Both the position numbers and the translations under genes were made by a program. From contig NC_045432.1 of assembly GCF_902635505.1 (NCBI RefSeq), positions 72,733,823-72,797,822 of the forward strand: a stretch of DNA of 64,000 nucleotides. Direction: 5' to 3'. The notes under the pieces are model-generated. The model did no database searches and was not told the origin of the DNA. It saw only the letters and a list, made by a program, of their open reading frames with translations. The DNA comes from Sarcophilus harrisii. Lineage: Eukaryota > Chordata > Mammalia > Dasyuromorphia > Dasyuridae. Below are positions 12,600-50,769 of this stretch, piece by piece (positions within the stretch are counted from its first letter, which is position 1; each line of letters opens with the position of its first letter).

Positions 12600-15210
12600 C
12601 TGTGATGCAGCTCCCCTTCCCCACCCCATTCTCCAAATGAGAGGGCCCTGGCCAGGGATACAAATTGGTAGGACAGCTGGATTTGTTGCAATCTCTGGTG
12701 TTGTGTAGGTGAGAGATGAGCTGATTGGGTATAGAACCTCTCAAATTGTCAGGAACGTGTCGACTTCCAGAGATCCAGCAGGCGCTAAGAGAAAATAAGT
12801 AAATGTGATTTTTTTTTTTTTGGATGGTGGCGCCAGGCTGCATCTTCTCTCTGGCAGATTGGTGGTTGTCATGGTTACCTGCACTTGTGGAGATTTGAGA
12901 TGTCAAAGAAATGGAAAGGAAATAGGTATAACTCTGGGAATGCTTTAGGAATGGCCGTGCTATTTATCAGGCTAACATCAGGTCACCCCAGCGGGGCTGG
13001 GCTGAGTGTGGGAAGGCAGAGTGAGGCTAGTTTATGGGACATTACACGGTGCTCTTGTAGCCCTGGTAGATGGGAAGGAGGGAGAGTGATTACGTTAAAT
13101 ACAACTTCTGTCTCCTTGGAGACTCTGCGGGCCTCTCTAACTAACACCAGGGCCCTCCGGCCACCCCAAATGTAGAAAGAGGGGTGCCAGCGTCCTCTGT
13201 CACTTCTGCGACATGAAATCAGAGGGGGAGCAAATGGCTAACTGGACTCTAATGTAGCAAAGGCCCTGTGTGATGCCTTTGTTTCCCCTTCTGTAACACA
13301 GGCATAACAATATAATTTGTCTCCTTTCTACTAAGGTAGAGTTAGTTTATATTTCCAAGAACTATAATGCACTGATGTAAGTGAATTGTTGCACATCAAG
13401 AGAAGCTATATGTTATGTAATGGAAAGAGTTTGGGACTGGAAAGGGTCTCAGGAGCCAACTTCTAGTCCTGATTCTAGCCCTAAGTAGCCAAGTGGCTTT
13501 GGAAAAGTTAGCTACCATCTCTGTGCCTTAGTTTCCCTGTCTGTGAAATGATTTGTGAAGATCTTTGATACTTTGGTGACAGAACCATAGAAGATGGGGG
13601 AAGGAAGTTGGATAACTCCTTTTTCCATCTTGTACTTCCTCAATAAAGTGTGAATTTCTCTAGAAAAGGTATATTTATTTGAAACTCGACTCTTCTTTGT
13701 CTCCATGATGAAGCCTTTGTTCTGGTATAGGCCACACTGGCACCTCACTGATGCGATTTCAAAAACAGAGCTTTATTCATCATCATCTTGTAACCTGTGA
13801 TACATAACCTATGGCCCCAGCTCCCCTATTCCCTGGGTTAACATGTCAAGTCCTGTCTCTTGAGACTGGCAGAAAACAGATCATTTCATCTTTGGCTTAT
13901 TATGGCACCACCCAGTGCTTACGAGGAAGTGTCTCCAAATATGCTCACTGCCAGTTTTTCCCAAATGTGGGCAAAAGGGTCTTTAGCTTCCATTTTAAGC
14001 GTTCAAGGTAACAAATATACATTGGAGAGAAGACCCAGTGGAGAAGAGCTTCTTAACCTTAACCTGTCCATGAGTTTATTTGTAAAAAAAAAAAGTTTTA
14101 GTAACTATATTTCAGTAAAATTAATTTCCTTTGTAATCCTATCTATTTTATTTGATGCACTTAACACAGTTCTGTGTAGGATTCAATAGGCTTCTCCCAC
14201 CTGACTGCCCAAGGGGCCCAGAATATCAGAAAGGATGTCAAGGCTGCCCATGGGGCTGAAAGGATACCTCTAACTTGTTTTAATTTACATTTCTTTGATA
14301 GTGATGCTCAAGAGGGAGAGGTCAGCACCAGGAGCACTGTGGATGAATGAAAGCACCGAAATGAGAGATTACAAGGCCAGGGAAACCCGGCCATCTTCAG
14401 TTATAATACTGATTTTTTTCTTTCTCCCCCCCGACCCCCTCTGAATTATTAGTCTGGGGACGGAAGAATGGGATTCCTTCAGACATTCCTTGGGGATAGG
14501 TGTAACAGGGTTAGGGAGCTGAGAACTAGAAGAAGACATTTCCTCTAACGGGCCGAGGTTTGAGGAAGAAATACTGTTTGAGGAAAGGATAGAGTCTGGG
14601 TACATGGGAGAGAGAGGAAGGGAGGTTCCTAAGAGGTACAAAGCAGCGATTTACCCGGCAGCTCCCAGGCCAAAGCTGTAAATGGAAGGTTGGTGGGGCC
14701 CCAGGCGGGTGCAGGCCAGTCCTCAATAGAGCTGGTTTGTGAAACTTGGCTGGGAGGACAGAGGGAGATTGATATTTGCTCCATAGTGGGGCTGTCAGCT
14801 GTGCTCTCTGCCTCTCCCTGATACCAGCTGTAAACAAAAGTCCTGGCCCTTCGTGGCACTGCAGAGCAGTCCAGGCTGGCGTAAGTCACTGGGGACAGCT
14901 GGACCATTTTCTAATCCTGGCTCCCGACCAGCGCGGAAGGGAGACAATGAGGGGGTTGAGGCGGGGAGCAGGATAAGGGAGGAGTTAGAAGGGTGGGAAG
15001 AAGCTGCAACCAGTGGGAAAGAAATATCATTTTGAATTCCCAGGTCTTCGGGTACAAAGTAGCAAAAATGTCTTGAGAAAAACATTGGTCTTCCCTCTCT
15101 CGTCATTAAACTGAGCCAGATTTGATTCTGGGGTCTTGTTCACTCATTTACCAAGTGCCTTACTGAGTGGTTTACCAACATTTAATGAATTCTTTCCTCT
15201 TTTGTGATAC
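12600..15210. other. Intergenic sequence with no recognised gene
   Basis: A sense CORE-SINE fragment lies at 13405-13555 (GTGCCTTAGTTTCCCTGTCT). The rest is moderately GC-rich with no repeat or exon I can name. Confidence 0.5.
13405..13555 (+). repeat. MIR/CORE-SINE
   Basis: Sense copy: TGGAAAGAGTTTGGGACTGG, then TGTGCCTTAGTTTCCCTGTC. Confidence 0.65.
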
Positions 15211-15212
15211 TC

Positions 15213-15215
<3 letters not shown>

Positions 15216-15251
<36 letters not shown>
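15216..15251 (+). repeat. (GT)n microsatellite
   Basis: 36 bp of GT on the plus strand. Confidence 0.97.
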
Positions 15252-15253
<2 letters not shown>

Positions 15254-15259
15254 ACATAT

Positions 15260-15480
15260 GTGTGTGTGCTTGGCACTGTGATAGGTATGACACAGAAGTG
15301 TAACACATTTCCTATCCTCATGGACCTAACAGTCTGGTTGGTGAGATGAGATAGGTGTGTGTGGAAAGATAATAACACAGCACAGAACACAATCAATGAT
15401 CAATGAAGGGGGTACAGTGCTCTAGGATTTTAGAGAAGGAAGAGATTATTTGGGCCTGGGCTGATCCAAGAAATGTATCT
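15260..15480 (-). repeat. L2 LINE 3' fragment
   Basis: Antisense L2 tail text: GCTTGGCACTGTGATAGGTA ... CCTATCCTCATGGACCTAAC. Confidence 0.4.
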
Positions 15481-15910
15481 TAAAACAAGTGTGAGGTACA
15501 ACTTTGCACCCATCAAATTGGGTGCAATTGAAAGGAAGGAAATTCAACTCTGGCTTGGGGTGGTGTTGGTATGGAGGAACAGGTACATTCATTCACTGTT
15601 GTTGGAATTACAAGTTTGTAGAATCTCTTGGGGTAGTTTCCATCTGACAGTACATGGTAAAGCTCGTCCAACTAATTATAACCTTTGATCCAGTAATTCC
15701 ACTGTTGGACACATATAGAGTCATTGTTAAGAACCAAAAAAACCCCTTTCTCTTTCCATAAATTTTCATGTGGTCTTGCTTGAACTTGCCAAAAAAAAAA
15801 AATCTAGAAATCAATAGAATGTCTCTCAATAAGGTCATACAGTTTATGGGGCATGCACTGAGATGGTGGAATACTCTAATGAAAAAGAAATTTTTATGAA
15901 ATGATGTAAT
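15480..15910 (+). repeat. Old L1 3'-UTR fragment
   Basis: Sense-strand L1-tail phrases: ACTGTTGTTGGAATTACAAG, TTTGATCCAGTAATTCCACT, GGTGGAATACTCTAATGAAA. Diverged. Confidence 0.5.
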
Positions 15911-17429
15911 TTTTAAAAAAGCATAGCCAGAGATACAGGATACACAGTAGGTACCACTGGATGGATAAGAGGAAAAGAAAATAGAATGAAAAGAATATTT
16001 TGAATGGATAAATGAAGAATCCTGATGAGGATTTAGGAAATGACTGAAATTATCATGTAGACATGAAAATGAATTTAAGTGTCAATGGTTTGTAGGTAAC
16101 GTTAGCTGGTAGTATAGATGGCAAATGTTGAATTATTGGTAAAACATTTGATTTAAAAAAAGAAGATTTAAGACAGGCTTTGAAGAAAAGGCAAGATTTG
16201 GAGTTATAGAGAGAAGGAAAGACACAGGCCAGAGATAAAGCCATAAAGACAGAAGGAGCTTAATAAGCAAGGACTGTTCGTTAGATAGTGATTAGAGAAG
16301 TCTAGATGGAAGAGATGGCATGCTTTGCTGAATGGGGGGAGATTCAGTTAAATCAGTAGGGTGGAGCCATATTGTCCAGGACATTTACTGGCAAGTTTAG
16401 AAGTGTTAGCTTGATTCTGCAGGCAGTGAGAAGCCATTTAAAGGAGTGTAATGTGAGGGAAATGTTTAGGAATACCTCATCAGAGAAAGCATTTCCAACC
16501 TTAAGCCTAGTCACTTACAAAATCCATCCTCTTCATTGATCACGATCAGGCAAACTGCCAAAGAACACACGGTCAGCTTTCCCTCCAAACACAAAGGATA
16601 CCCATGAATGCCTCCAGAACCAAAGACCTTGAGCCATGTCATAGCATCCAGGTTGGAAGGGGTATCAGAGACCATCCTGTCCAACCTCTACCTGACCAAG
16701 AATTCTCACCGTACCATCCTTTCCCCCCTCTCTACTTCATTTTCTCTCTCATCTGCATCCCAGCTCATTCGGTTTGCTTGTGGCTGCCTGTCGGATGGGG
16801 AGTGGCTCAGCAAACTGTGATATATGAATGCAGTGGAATTAGGGGTAAGATTAAGGCTTGGCATTCTGTCTGTGGACTCTGGGCAGGCTTGCAATGATTT
16901 CCTTCTTCTCCCTGTGCCAAATTCCTCCCCTTATACCTCCTGCCACTTTGGTTTGGTTGCCTTGGTCTGAATCCCAGGTAGGACATCCTGGGGAGCCTGC
17001 AGAAGGTCTTTGCCTTTGGACAATCTACCTATCAACCTGTAACTCATGCTATCCTGGACAGGTTGTGAATGAAAGTATTTCTTCTTCCTTATTGATACCT
17101 TACCATCATGCCTTCTAATTGTGGGGTCACTGGTTGGTAGGTGGTTTGAGTATTTGTAAAGGGACTTCCAATAGCAACAATTCCTTAAACTCATTCTAGG
17201 GCAAAGTTAACATCTGAAAAGGGGACAGACATGGAAATGATATCCTTGTCTAAGCAGAGTCATTTGGACCATCAGATGAGATAATAATTGTCAAGTACTT
17301 AGAATGGTTTCTGGTACATAGTAAGCATTATATTATGGTATTTTAGCTATTAATTGAGCTCTTGGATCTGGCATTTGTTCTCTGAGTTTCTGGGAAGGCA
17401 GCACATGGGGAAATCACAAAGGGGGTAAC
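15911..17429. other. Intergenic sequence with no recognised gene
   Basis: Short old-repeat phrases occur (for example GAGACCATCCTGTCCAACCTC near 16668), but no complete element or exon is visible. Confidence 0.45.
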
Positions 17430-17627
17430 CTTCCCCCCCAAGGCAGACGCTCTAACGCATTGTTAGCGATACTGGCAATTCGTCCAGCCATTGTGGAAAG
17501 CAATTTAGAATTATATTAGAAAAGTCACAAAAGTACATACCCTTTATCCCAGCAATATCACTAGTGAGCATATATTCCAAGGAGGTTAAGAACTGAAGGA
17601 AAGGACTCATGTGTGTATGTATGTGTG

Positions 17628-17660
<33 letters not shown>

Positions 17661-17955
17661 ATACACACACACACAAATATTTATAATAACATTTTTCATA
17701 GTAGCTAAAAAAGGGGAAGCAGTGGCTGCCCAGCAATTGGGGAATAGCTCATTCTTCACTTGACAAATGTAAAGTACTTGTGAAATTGTGTTTGAGCTGT
17801 TGCAGAGCAAAGTAAACAGAACAATACATACAACCTTGATTCCAGAAGATAGATGCTGATACAATCCTTCTCCTCTTAGCAAAGCCCTCAGGATTATAGA
17901 TATGGAATACAAACAAGTGTTATCAGACATGGTCAGTGTGTTTTTAACTGTATTA
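17430..17955 (+). repeat. Old L1 3'-UTR fragment, plus orientation
   Basis: TTGTGGAAAGCAATTTAGAA ... TTTATCCCAGCAATATCACT ... CAGCAATTGGGGAATAGCTC, followed by the terminal L1 text TCAGACATGGTCAGTGTG. Contains the TG/AC microsatellite at 17611-17676. Confidence 0.65.
17611..17676. repeat. Palindromic (TG)n-(AC)n microsatellite
   Basis: TG/TA repeats run directly into AC repeats through a TATA centre, so the two arms are complementary. Potential cruciform. Confidence 0.95.
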
Positions 17956-18690
17956 CTTTGTTACGTATTTTAAAATCTTTTCAATAGTATTTTATTTTTC
18001 CAACTACTGTAAAGATAGTTTTCAACATTCATTTTTTTTTATTAAAGCTTTTTATTTACAAAGCATGCACATGGGTAATTTTCCCAACATTGAATAACCT
18101 TTTGTTCCAAATTTTCCCCTCCTTCCCCCCACCCCCTCCCCTAGCTGGCATGTTAAATATGTTCAACATTCATTTTTCTCAGACTTTGTGTTCCACATTT
18201 TTCTCCCTCCCTCCCTATCTTTTTCTTCCCCAAGACAGCAGGTAGTATGGCCTAGGTTAAATATGGACAACTCTTTTAAAGATATTTCCACATTTGTCAT
18301 GTTGTGCAGAAATAATCAGCTCAAAAGGGGAAAAAACCATGAGAAAGGAAAAAAAAATCAAAAAAGTGAAAATACTATGCTTTGATCCATATAGGCTCTG
18401 TAGTTCTTTCCCAGGATGTGGATGGCATTTTCCATCCCAAGTCTATTGGGATTGCCTTGAATCACCAATTGTTGAGAAGAGCCAAGTCCATCACAGTTGA
18501 ACATCACATAATCTTGTTGTTAACCGTGTGTACGATGTTCTCTTGGTTCTGCTTGTTTCACTCCTGTAAGTCTTTTCAGACTTTTTTGAAATCAGCCCGC
18601 TCATCATTTCTTTTAGAATACTAATATTTCGTTACATTCGTATATCATGACTTATTTAGCCGTTCCCCAATTGATGGGCAGCCACTCAGT
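17956..18690 (-). repeat. Older L1 3'-UTR fragment, interrupted
   Basis: Antisense L1 3' UTR text (GTGTTCCACATTTTTCTCCC ... GCCGTTCCCCAATTGATGGG). Split by a younger L1 tail at 18037-18161. Confidence 0.75.
18037..18161 (-). mobile_element. Short 5'-truncated L1 insertion with target-site duplication
   Basis: 125 bp: poly-T, then antisense L1 3' end (GCTTTTTATTTACAAAGCAT ... CCCCTCCCCTAGCTGGCATG). Flanked by the direct repeat TTCAACATTCATTTTT at 18021-18036 and 18162-18177, so it inserted into the older L1 tail. Confidence 0.88.
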
Positions 18691-19089
18691 TTCCAGAGGA
18701 AACAAGGTATTGAGGAGTTATTGGAAAATGACACTAATACGAGTGAAAAAGTATCATCGGAGTTGGGCTTGGGAAAGGGTTCCTGAAAGTTCCAAATTGG
18801 ACCCTGAAGTAGGCCTATGTTAAATATCTGTGAGAAGAAGCAAGAGACTTCTAAAGAATGAGGAAGAATGTTAACTTCATTTCTTAATGAATAAAGGAGG
18901 AACTTCACCGTCCTTCCTCAAGAGAGCTGAAACAGAGTGCATAACCCCCAAGAAGACTCATAGTCCCAAAGCAGATCTCCAGAACAATTAGTCACCGTGG
19001 CCATCCTTGCCCAAGGAGATGGGTCTAGACCAGTGTTAACTGAAAACCTGGTTTTGGCATTTGTTCTCTGGGGTGTTGGGTAACCCTCC

Positions 19090-19545
19090 CTTCTCACAAA
19101 TCACTTAGTCTATAAGCATTTAAGGGCCTACTTGAGCCAGGCACTGTGTTAAGCTCTGGGGATACAAGGCAAGGCAAAAGATGGTACCTACCCTTGAAGA
19201 GCTTGAGTCCAATGGGGGAGATGCCAAGCAAACAACTACACACAAACGGGATAAATTGGAAAGAATCGAGGAGAGGAAGACGCAAGCATTAAGGAGGATT
19301 CAGAAAAGCTTTCTGTAGAAGACAGGATTTGAGGTGGGACCTGAGGGAAGCCAGGGAGCAGAGATGAAGAAGGAGAGAGTTCCAGGACTGCCAGTGAAAA
19401 GGCATCTCGTGTACGAAACGCCAATGAGGCCTTGTCACTGGATGGCAGAGCATGTGGGGGAAAGCAAGGTAGAAGTGCACACCATGTTGTGAAGGCTTGA
19501 ATGCCAAACCACAAATTTTCTATTTGATTATGGAGGTGATAAGGA
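19090..19545 (-). repeat. L2 LINE 3' fragment
   Basis: Antisense of the L2 tail and ORF2 end: AGCCAGGCACTGTGTTAAGC ... TTTCTGTAGAAGACAGGATT ... GAGGGAAGCCAGGGAGCAGA ... CCAATGAGGCCTTGTCACTG. Confidence 0.7.
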
Positions 19546-20420
19546 GTTATTGGAGACAGTGGCCAAGTTAAAGGGTCACCTTAAAGAAGCAGCCTCAGCC
19601 TTAGGTCAATCAGGTGACTACTGGTATCTTTTATTTATCAGAAATAGCGACCCAAGAGTCCATGGAATACTAAGGCACAGGAGAGAAGACATGCAGGGAA
19701 CAGAGGCTTTATCAGCAGAGTTTGGTTGTATTGAGCATGGGCCACATGTGGATAGAAGCTGTTCAAACCCCCAAAGAGCCTTTTTAATAGGTTGGGGCCA
19801 TCTCACTAAATGAGACCCCAAGACTTCTGACCACTGTAGTATATATACTGAGAACTGGTGGTAGGGGGAGGGTCTGCTTCACATGGCCTGCAGCCTTCTA
19901 GAGAAAAGGTGGCTTGGTGAGAACAGTGGCTGTGAGGGGCCCACAAAAAGCCACCAGCTGGTTCTGAGGTGATACAGCTCTGGGAACACATTGTTCCTGT
20001 ATGGAAAGTGATCTTTCGTGGTATGGTCTAGATTTCAGTCCTAACACATTTGGACAAAACGTACCAAAATGACTGCGATGAGTTTTTGTCTTAAAGGCAA
20101 AAGTATATCAGCTCCCAAGTTAGAAGCTGCTTTAAGGCAGGTGAAAACCAGCCAAATTGCTAATGCTTTATGGCTTGATTCCTCTACAGTGTGAACAGTC
20201 TGTAAGGTACTGGGGAGGGGGGTGGAGGCAGCTGGTTGAATTTCCAGAATTTCTTTCTGGTACTGAGCTCAATTATCATTGCCAAAATGATTGTGGTTTT
20301 GCTTGATTTGGGGTACGGAAGGAAAATTGTTTTGCATGCCATTGAGATCTTAGCAAAAAGTTATTCTTTTCCTTGAAGTGTTTGACTCTCAGCCTTTTTG
20401 CATATGATTTTATTATATCC

Positions 20421-20462
<42 letters not shown>

Positions 20463-22264
20463 TTCCTGAAAAGGCATCTGACTGAAAGTAGGGGAGGGAG
20501 AGAAGAGAAGGATTCATTTAACAGAAATGAACACATTCAGTGTTCCTTCAGTTAAAATAATTGAATGTTCATTATGTCCAAACCCTGTCATCAGAACCGT
20601 GGGAAGGAGGGGTATAAAATATACAAGACAATTCCTGCCATCAGAAAGCTCACAGAATAGGTCTGGTCCATTAAGGCAGGGCTCCAAGCACTTGCTTTAT
20701 GAATGCTTTGGAGGCTGCTGAGGCTGACTTCTCTATCTGTCATCAGCTTGAGTAGGCCTCTACTCCAGAGTGAACCTAGACTGAAACACAAATTAAGGAC
20801 CTCCAGTGTCTTTGGAGTGACATCGGGGACAGACAAGCTCAGGCATTGTAGGACCCGAGTCTTCGGGCAGTTAGAATAGCCACTTCTGGGCAGGATTTTG
20901 GCCTTTAAGTGATTTAGCAAGGGTGGGGCATCTCCTGGAGCCTGCATTTGGCTTCTCACCTTAGTCTTGTTGAGTTAGTTGACTAGACTTGAGTGGAGCT
21001 GGAGGTAAGAAGCAGTAGCTTTCAGTCCTCGAGTTGTCTCCCACTTAAGAAGTTTCCCTTGACAGCACTGGGACTCTGGATGAGGAAGACCTACTTGGAG
21101 CAGAGCAAGGGGAAGGAGGGTGAAAAGAAGGACTGAGGGCATCTGGGGAGGAGATTTAGAGGCTGCAAGTTCGAGCAATCGAAAGAGTCAAACCCTCTCT
21201 GGGGAAGGAAAAACATATGAAATATTAAACTTGCATTAAATATTAACATTGAATTAATGAAAACATAACCACTTTATTAGCGTAGGAAGTTTTTTCCCTC
21301 TTTAAAAATGCGTTCTTTTAAAACTCAGCTTTTCTGTGTGTGCTCCCTTCCGAGGAGTCGGTATTGCATGTACATGGGTGGTGAGGAAACTGACCTCACG
21401 GAGGTCTCTCGAATCACTTCTGCCAATTCATCTGGGTATGTAGTGACTGGGAAAGTGAGGGCATCCAAGGACAGTGTGCTAGACCTGAGAGCCAGGTGTC
21501 AGATTTGCCCAAAGAGGAGGAAAAGCCCCAAGGAACCGTGGAAAACTTCAGTTTGTGTGTGGAGGGGCATGTGGTGGGGGAGGGGAGTAAAAGCCATATG
21601 GCCTAGATTCTTCCACCATGTGTCTCCTCTAGAGTGCTTCTGGGTGAAGGAGAGGGGGGTGGTGGTGGAGCTGATCTAGTGTGAGTGGAACAATTGCGAT
21701 CGTTTGTTCTCTACTCCCTCCCCAAGTGCCCTCCGAGGGAGGCTAGCCTCTGTGTCACTTTGTTAACTCCCTTGGGTCATTCTGGTGGCCTGTACTTTGA
21801 CTTCTCTGGCCTTCTAGTACCAGCTGATTGCCCGAGCCGGTTCCCAGTTGGGCAGGCGCCATGGCTCGGGGCTATTGCTGTCTCCAGAGCATTGTTCTCC
21901 AAGACTTCCAACAGGGCAGATTTGTGCAGTTGGCCCATCTGGACCAGATCTCTAACAAGTACTGCTCTGTTGAATCGGCTCATCTCCATAGTGCCTCTCC
22001 CCTCCCCGTGCCCTCGGGCTGTGGCAGCCTGACACCCCATCGGACCCATGGTGAAGATTGTCAAAGGGGGGTGATCTCCGAGTCTTTTCAAAAGAGATTT
22101 TCCTTGTGTGGTCTCATTGACTTCCACTACCTGGGCAGAAAGGGGAAAACTGCTTCTCTACCCCCTCATTCAACTCCTTCCTACTGGCTCATTGGCCATT
22201 ATATGCCAGAGTAGAAATCTGATGGCTCATCCACTGCCCGGGAGTTCTGAGCCGGTCACCCTTG
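19546..22264. other. Intergenic sequence with no recognised gene
   Basis: A TA microsatellite (20424-20459) and a weak antisense L2-like patch (20530-20660) are present. The GC-richer 20660-22260 block has no exon that I can support. Confidence 0.45.
20424..20459. repeat. (AT)n microsatellite
   Basis: 36 bp of alternating A and T. Confidence 0.97.
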
Positions 22265-22500
22265 ATGGCATAGAACTGAGAGAAGGGATAATAATAGCTC
22301 ACTTTAGTGTTTTCTGAGTGCCTGGCAAAAATGACCCCAGTCGTTCTTCGGGACAGCTTGGAAACTAGGGTTTATTTTTATCTCCACATTACAGATGGGG
22401 AAACTAAGGCTAAGAGGAGCTAAGCAACTTGCCCGTAGTCACAGAGCTAGTGTAGTAGGATTCAAATTCAGGTCTTCCATACCCCAACCAACTCCAGAAC
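22265..22500 (-). repeat. CORE-SINE
   Basis: Antisense copy: ATTACAGATGGGGAAACTAA, CAACTTGCCCGTAGTCACAG, ATTCAAATTCAGGTCTTCCA. Confidence 0.7.
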
Positions 22501-22872
22501 TCTAGCCCCCACGACTTGCTGCCATGCTGGAGGAGAGGCCCCTGTAGCACCACATGGAAAGAAACAGACAACCTGATTGGACCAGGGGAGAATGGGAGCC
22601 CGGCACTGGGTTTGACTTTGAGGTTTATTGACTTTGGAAATCGAACATGGTAGTAAAGAGAGGGTATATGTGGTGTGCCAAAAAACCCAATCGATTACGC
22701 CCAAAAAATGACAAGGAAGATTTATCAAGCTCACCTCTTCCAGCCAGTGTCTTAGCACTTCCCATGATAATCAGCTCACAGTTTTGCACGTGTTGTAGAC
22801 TCCAAGATGCTGGACCCATGCTACCATGTGGGCTGATAGGGAGGCAGCAGAAATATAACTCTGTATACTTCA

Positions 22873-22902
22873 GTGTGTGTGTGTGTATGTGTGTGTGTGT
22901 GT
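22873..22902 (+). repeat. (GT)n microsatellite
   Basis: 30 bp of GT with one A interruption, in the candidate GLRA4 3' UTR (CA on the transcript strand). Confidence 0.95.
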
Positions 22903-23712
22903 TGGGAGGCAGAAAATAGGAAGCATGGCCACTAGATCAGGGGACCTCCGAGTGCTCTTATTCCTGCAGGTTGACATGATCCTATTGGCGCAGCTTGGCA
23001 ACCATTGCATTCTCTTCCTGCTTGGGAGCCTTGACCATCTCTCTGCCCAGGACAGGGCTGGAGTATTGCTGTGAACTAATTGCCAAAAGGAGTGCATGAT
23101 CTCAAGGTCTTAACTCATCACCAACAGCAGGAGATGAAGTCAGCAGCCAAGAGGCCAGGTGCATCTTTTGGTGAAGTCGGCACAAGGGAGGAGAGTTCTG
23201 GATATCAAAGAGTCTGGGGTTTGGAAGGAAAAAAGCAAACACAGAACTATCCAAGGATGGTATCTATTTCCCACAATTCCTAGAACTTCAGGCACACAGT
23301 GGTTCAGGCCTGGTTTCTTAGGCAAGGTTCCGAGGGCCACTGTGTAAGATCAAGCAGTTCCTTTCAAAGCATAGCATCACTTTTTAGGCAACCCCAAGCT
23401 ATCACCACTGTGCTGGGTTCTTAAGGGATAAAGGCCTTCGGGAACAGCCAAGGGTTCCCAGGACTAGGAGACCTCAGGAGTGTTAAATGATGAGGTCTCT
23501 CTGGCTTGTCAAGATCTGATTTTTCCAGAAGTCTAAAGGCCCTCTCCCCCGTTCATGCCCAGTATCGGGTTCTCTAATGCTTGTGAAAACCTCTCAGCTG
23601 ATTCCCCTAGTTCGATGCAAAGCTTTCCAGTCATACTCTGTGCTGAATGGGCCGTGGAAGGACGGTCAGCTTCCCTGCCTCCTATAGCCTCAGAGACTTT
23701 CTGCTCCTTTGA

Positions 23713-23717
<5 letters not shown>

Positions 23718-23758
<41 letters not shown>
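23718..23758 (+). repeat. (TG)n microsatellite
   Basis: 41 bp of pure TG, in the candidate GLRA4 3' UTR. Confidence 0.97.
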
Positions 23759-23761
<3 letters not shown>

Positions 23762-24254
23762 GCCATGAAGGGCAGCAAATATGGATGGACACACTGTTAG
23801 TTTCCATGCTTTCGAATGGGTAGGATGCTCCACATTCAGGTGATAAGAAAAGAGGGCACAGTATCCCTATGAGGTCATGCTGGAGTGAAAGTAGACTGGG
23901 CTGAAATAACCAAACCTATAGATTTTAGCATCAGGGACCTGAGTAACCCCCTTAATGGAGTGTTGGAAGATGAGTGTTTGGAAGAGAAAGAAGCCCCAGG
24001 AAAATGGCAGACCCTAACTTTAGAACAGCATGAGTGAGGTCGGAGCTTGGTTGGATTTGAATACATAAGCCTTCTCTAGAAGTACAGCCACTTTTGTCCC
24101 CATGCAACAGCAACATACACCCATGTAGCTGGGAGGCTGGAAGTTGGGTACTCTGGATGGGAGGTCAAGAACTGTCCAAGTTCTGATGCAGGCCGAAGGA
24201 GGGTGACAGCCTCACTCCCTTCCTGGAGGCTTCCTCGGGAGTCCCCTGCTCTTA

Positions 24255-49905
<25,651 letters not shown>

Positions 49906-50420
49906 TCCTTAGAGGAACTGATGCCCTTCCCTTCTTCCCTTGCTTCAGAGGCAAGAGGGCAACCCCACAGGGAACGTCAAAAGTCAGAAGCCCTCCTCCA
50001 ACTTGGGCTGCCTGCACATAGCCTGGCTCCCCAGCCCAGAGACGTGGTATTCTCTCTCCCCTTCTTCTCTCTTCCTTCTTTTCTTCTCCTTGTTTTTCTC
50101 CTTTTCTTCTCTGTCCTCACTCGTCGGGGGCTACAACTGTCCCCGTTTAGATAATCGTGTCATGGATGAGTCTCCTTCGATGCCTCGGACTCCCAGGCTG
50201 TGGAGGGAGGGCCCCGGCCGGCTGGGAAGCTGAAAGGGACCCTCTTTCGGTGGCGAGCCCTCTCCGAACCCTGGAGAGTCTTAGAGGGGAGAGACAAGGG
50301 AGATTGGGAGGAAGATTTTCCCCTCCCTCCTACCTCCCCCCATATGCACCCTCTGGAAGCAGCAATTTAAAGGCACAGTAGCCAGCAGCTGGAGTGGGGT
50401 TCAGAGCATGTCATTGTGTT
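49906..50420 (-). promoter_or_regulatory. Probable GLRA4 5' UTR and proximal promoter region
   Basis: Sequence directly upstream of the start codon. On the transcript strand it is purine-rich at 50052-50118. It contains a TATA-like CTTTAAATTG near 50366-50375 and an E-box CAGCTG near 50387. No CpG island is obvious. The start of transcription cannot be read from sequence alone; this is placement by position. Confidence 0.3.
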
Positions 50421-50769
50421 GGGGAGGAGCTTGGACTGCCAAGGCTCAGCTTAGGGAGGTGTGGTAGGTGTCTCAGCCCAGTCTCTAACTCTCCAGCCCT
50501 GAGAAAGCCAAACAAGCTTGTTTATTCCCCCCTTTCTCTTCAGCTTTCATTTAGCCTGGAGCCAAACAGAGGCAGAAGAGTCAAGTCCTAATGATTTAAA
50601 AGTGAAGGAAGGTGGGGGAGAAGGAGGGAGAGGAGACAAGGAGGATGAAGGAGACGAGTCACTGGGCATTTTCCTCTTGACAGCTTCATGGCTGAGAGGA
50701 GGTGGCAGGTCAGGGCCAGAGTTAATCAGCCCCTTGGAGAAGGAGCTGATTTTACCCTTGTAAATCTTG

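Larger units (their letters stand above)
22624..24254 (-). other. GLRA4: Candidate GLRA4 3' untranslated region
   Basis: Below the stop codon, the first canonical AATAAA on the minus strand is at 22624-22629 (TTTATT on the plus strand). This would give a 3' UTR of about 1.6 kb. The stretch includes two TG/CA microsatellites and no recognised repeat body. The end is inferred from the hexamer only; transcript data could place it elsewhere. Confidence 0.3.

Noticed and set aside
12193-12629. Frames with poly-Phe or poly-Lys runs
   Set aside because: They span the 44-base T run inside an L2 tail.
14369-15106. Cluster of 60-100-residue frames on both strands
   Set aside because: GC-rich stop-poor DNA. 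No frame has a domain, hydrophobic pattern or exon boundary worth calling.
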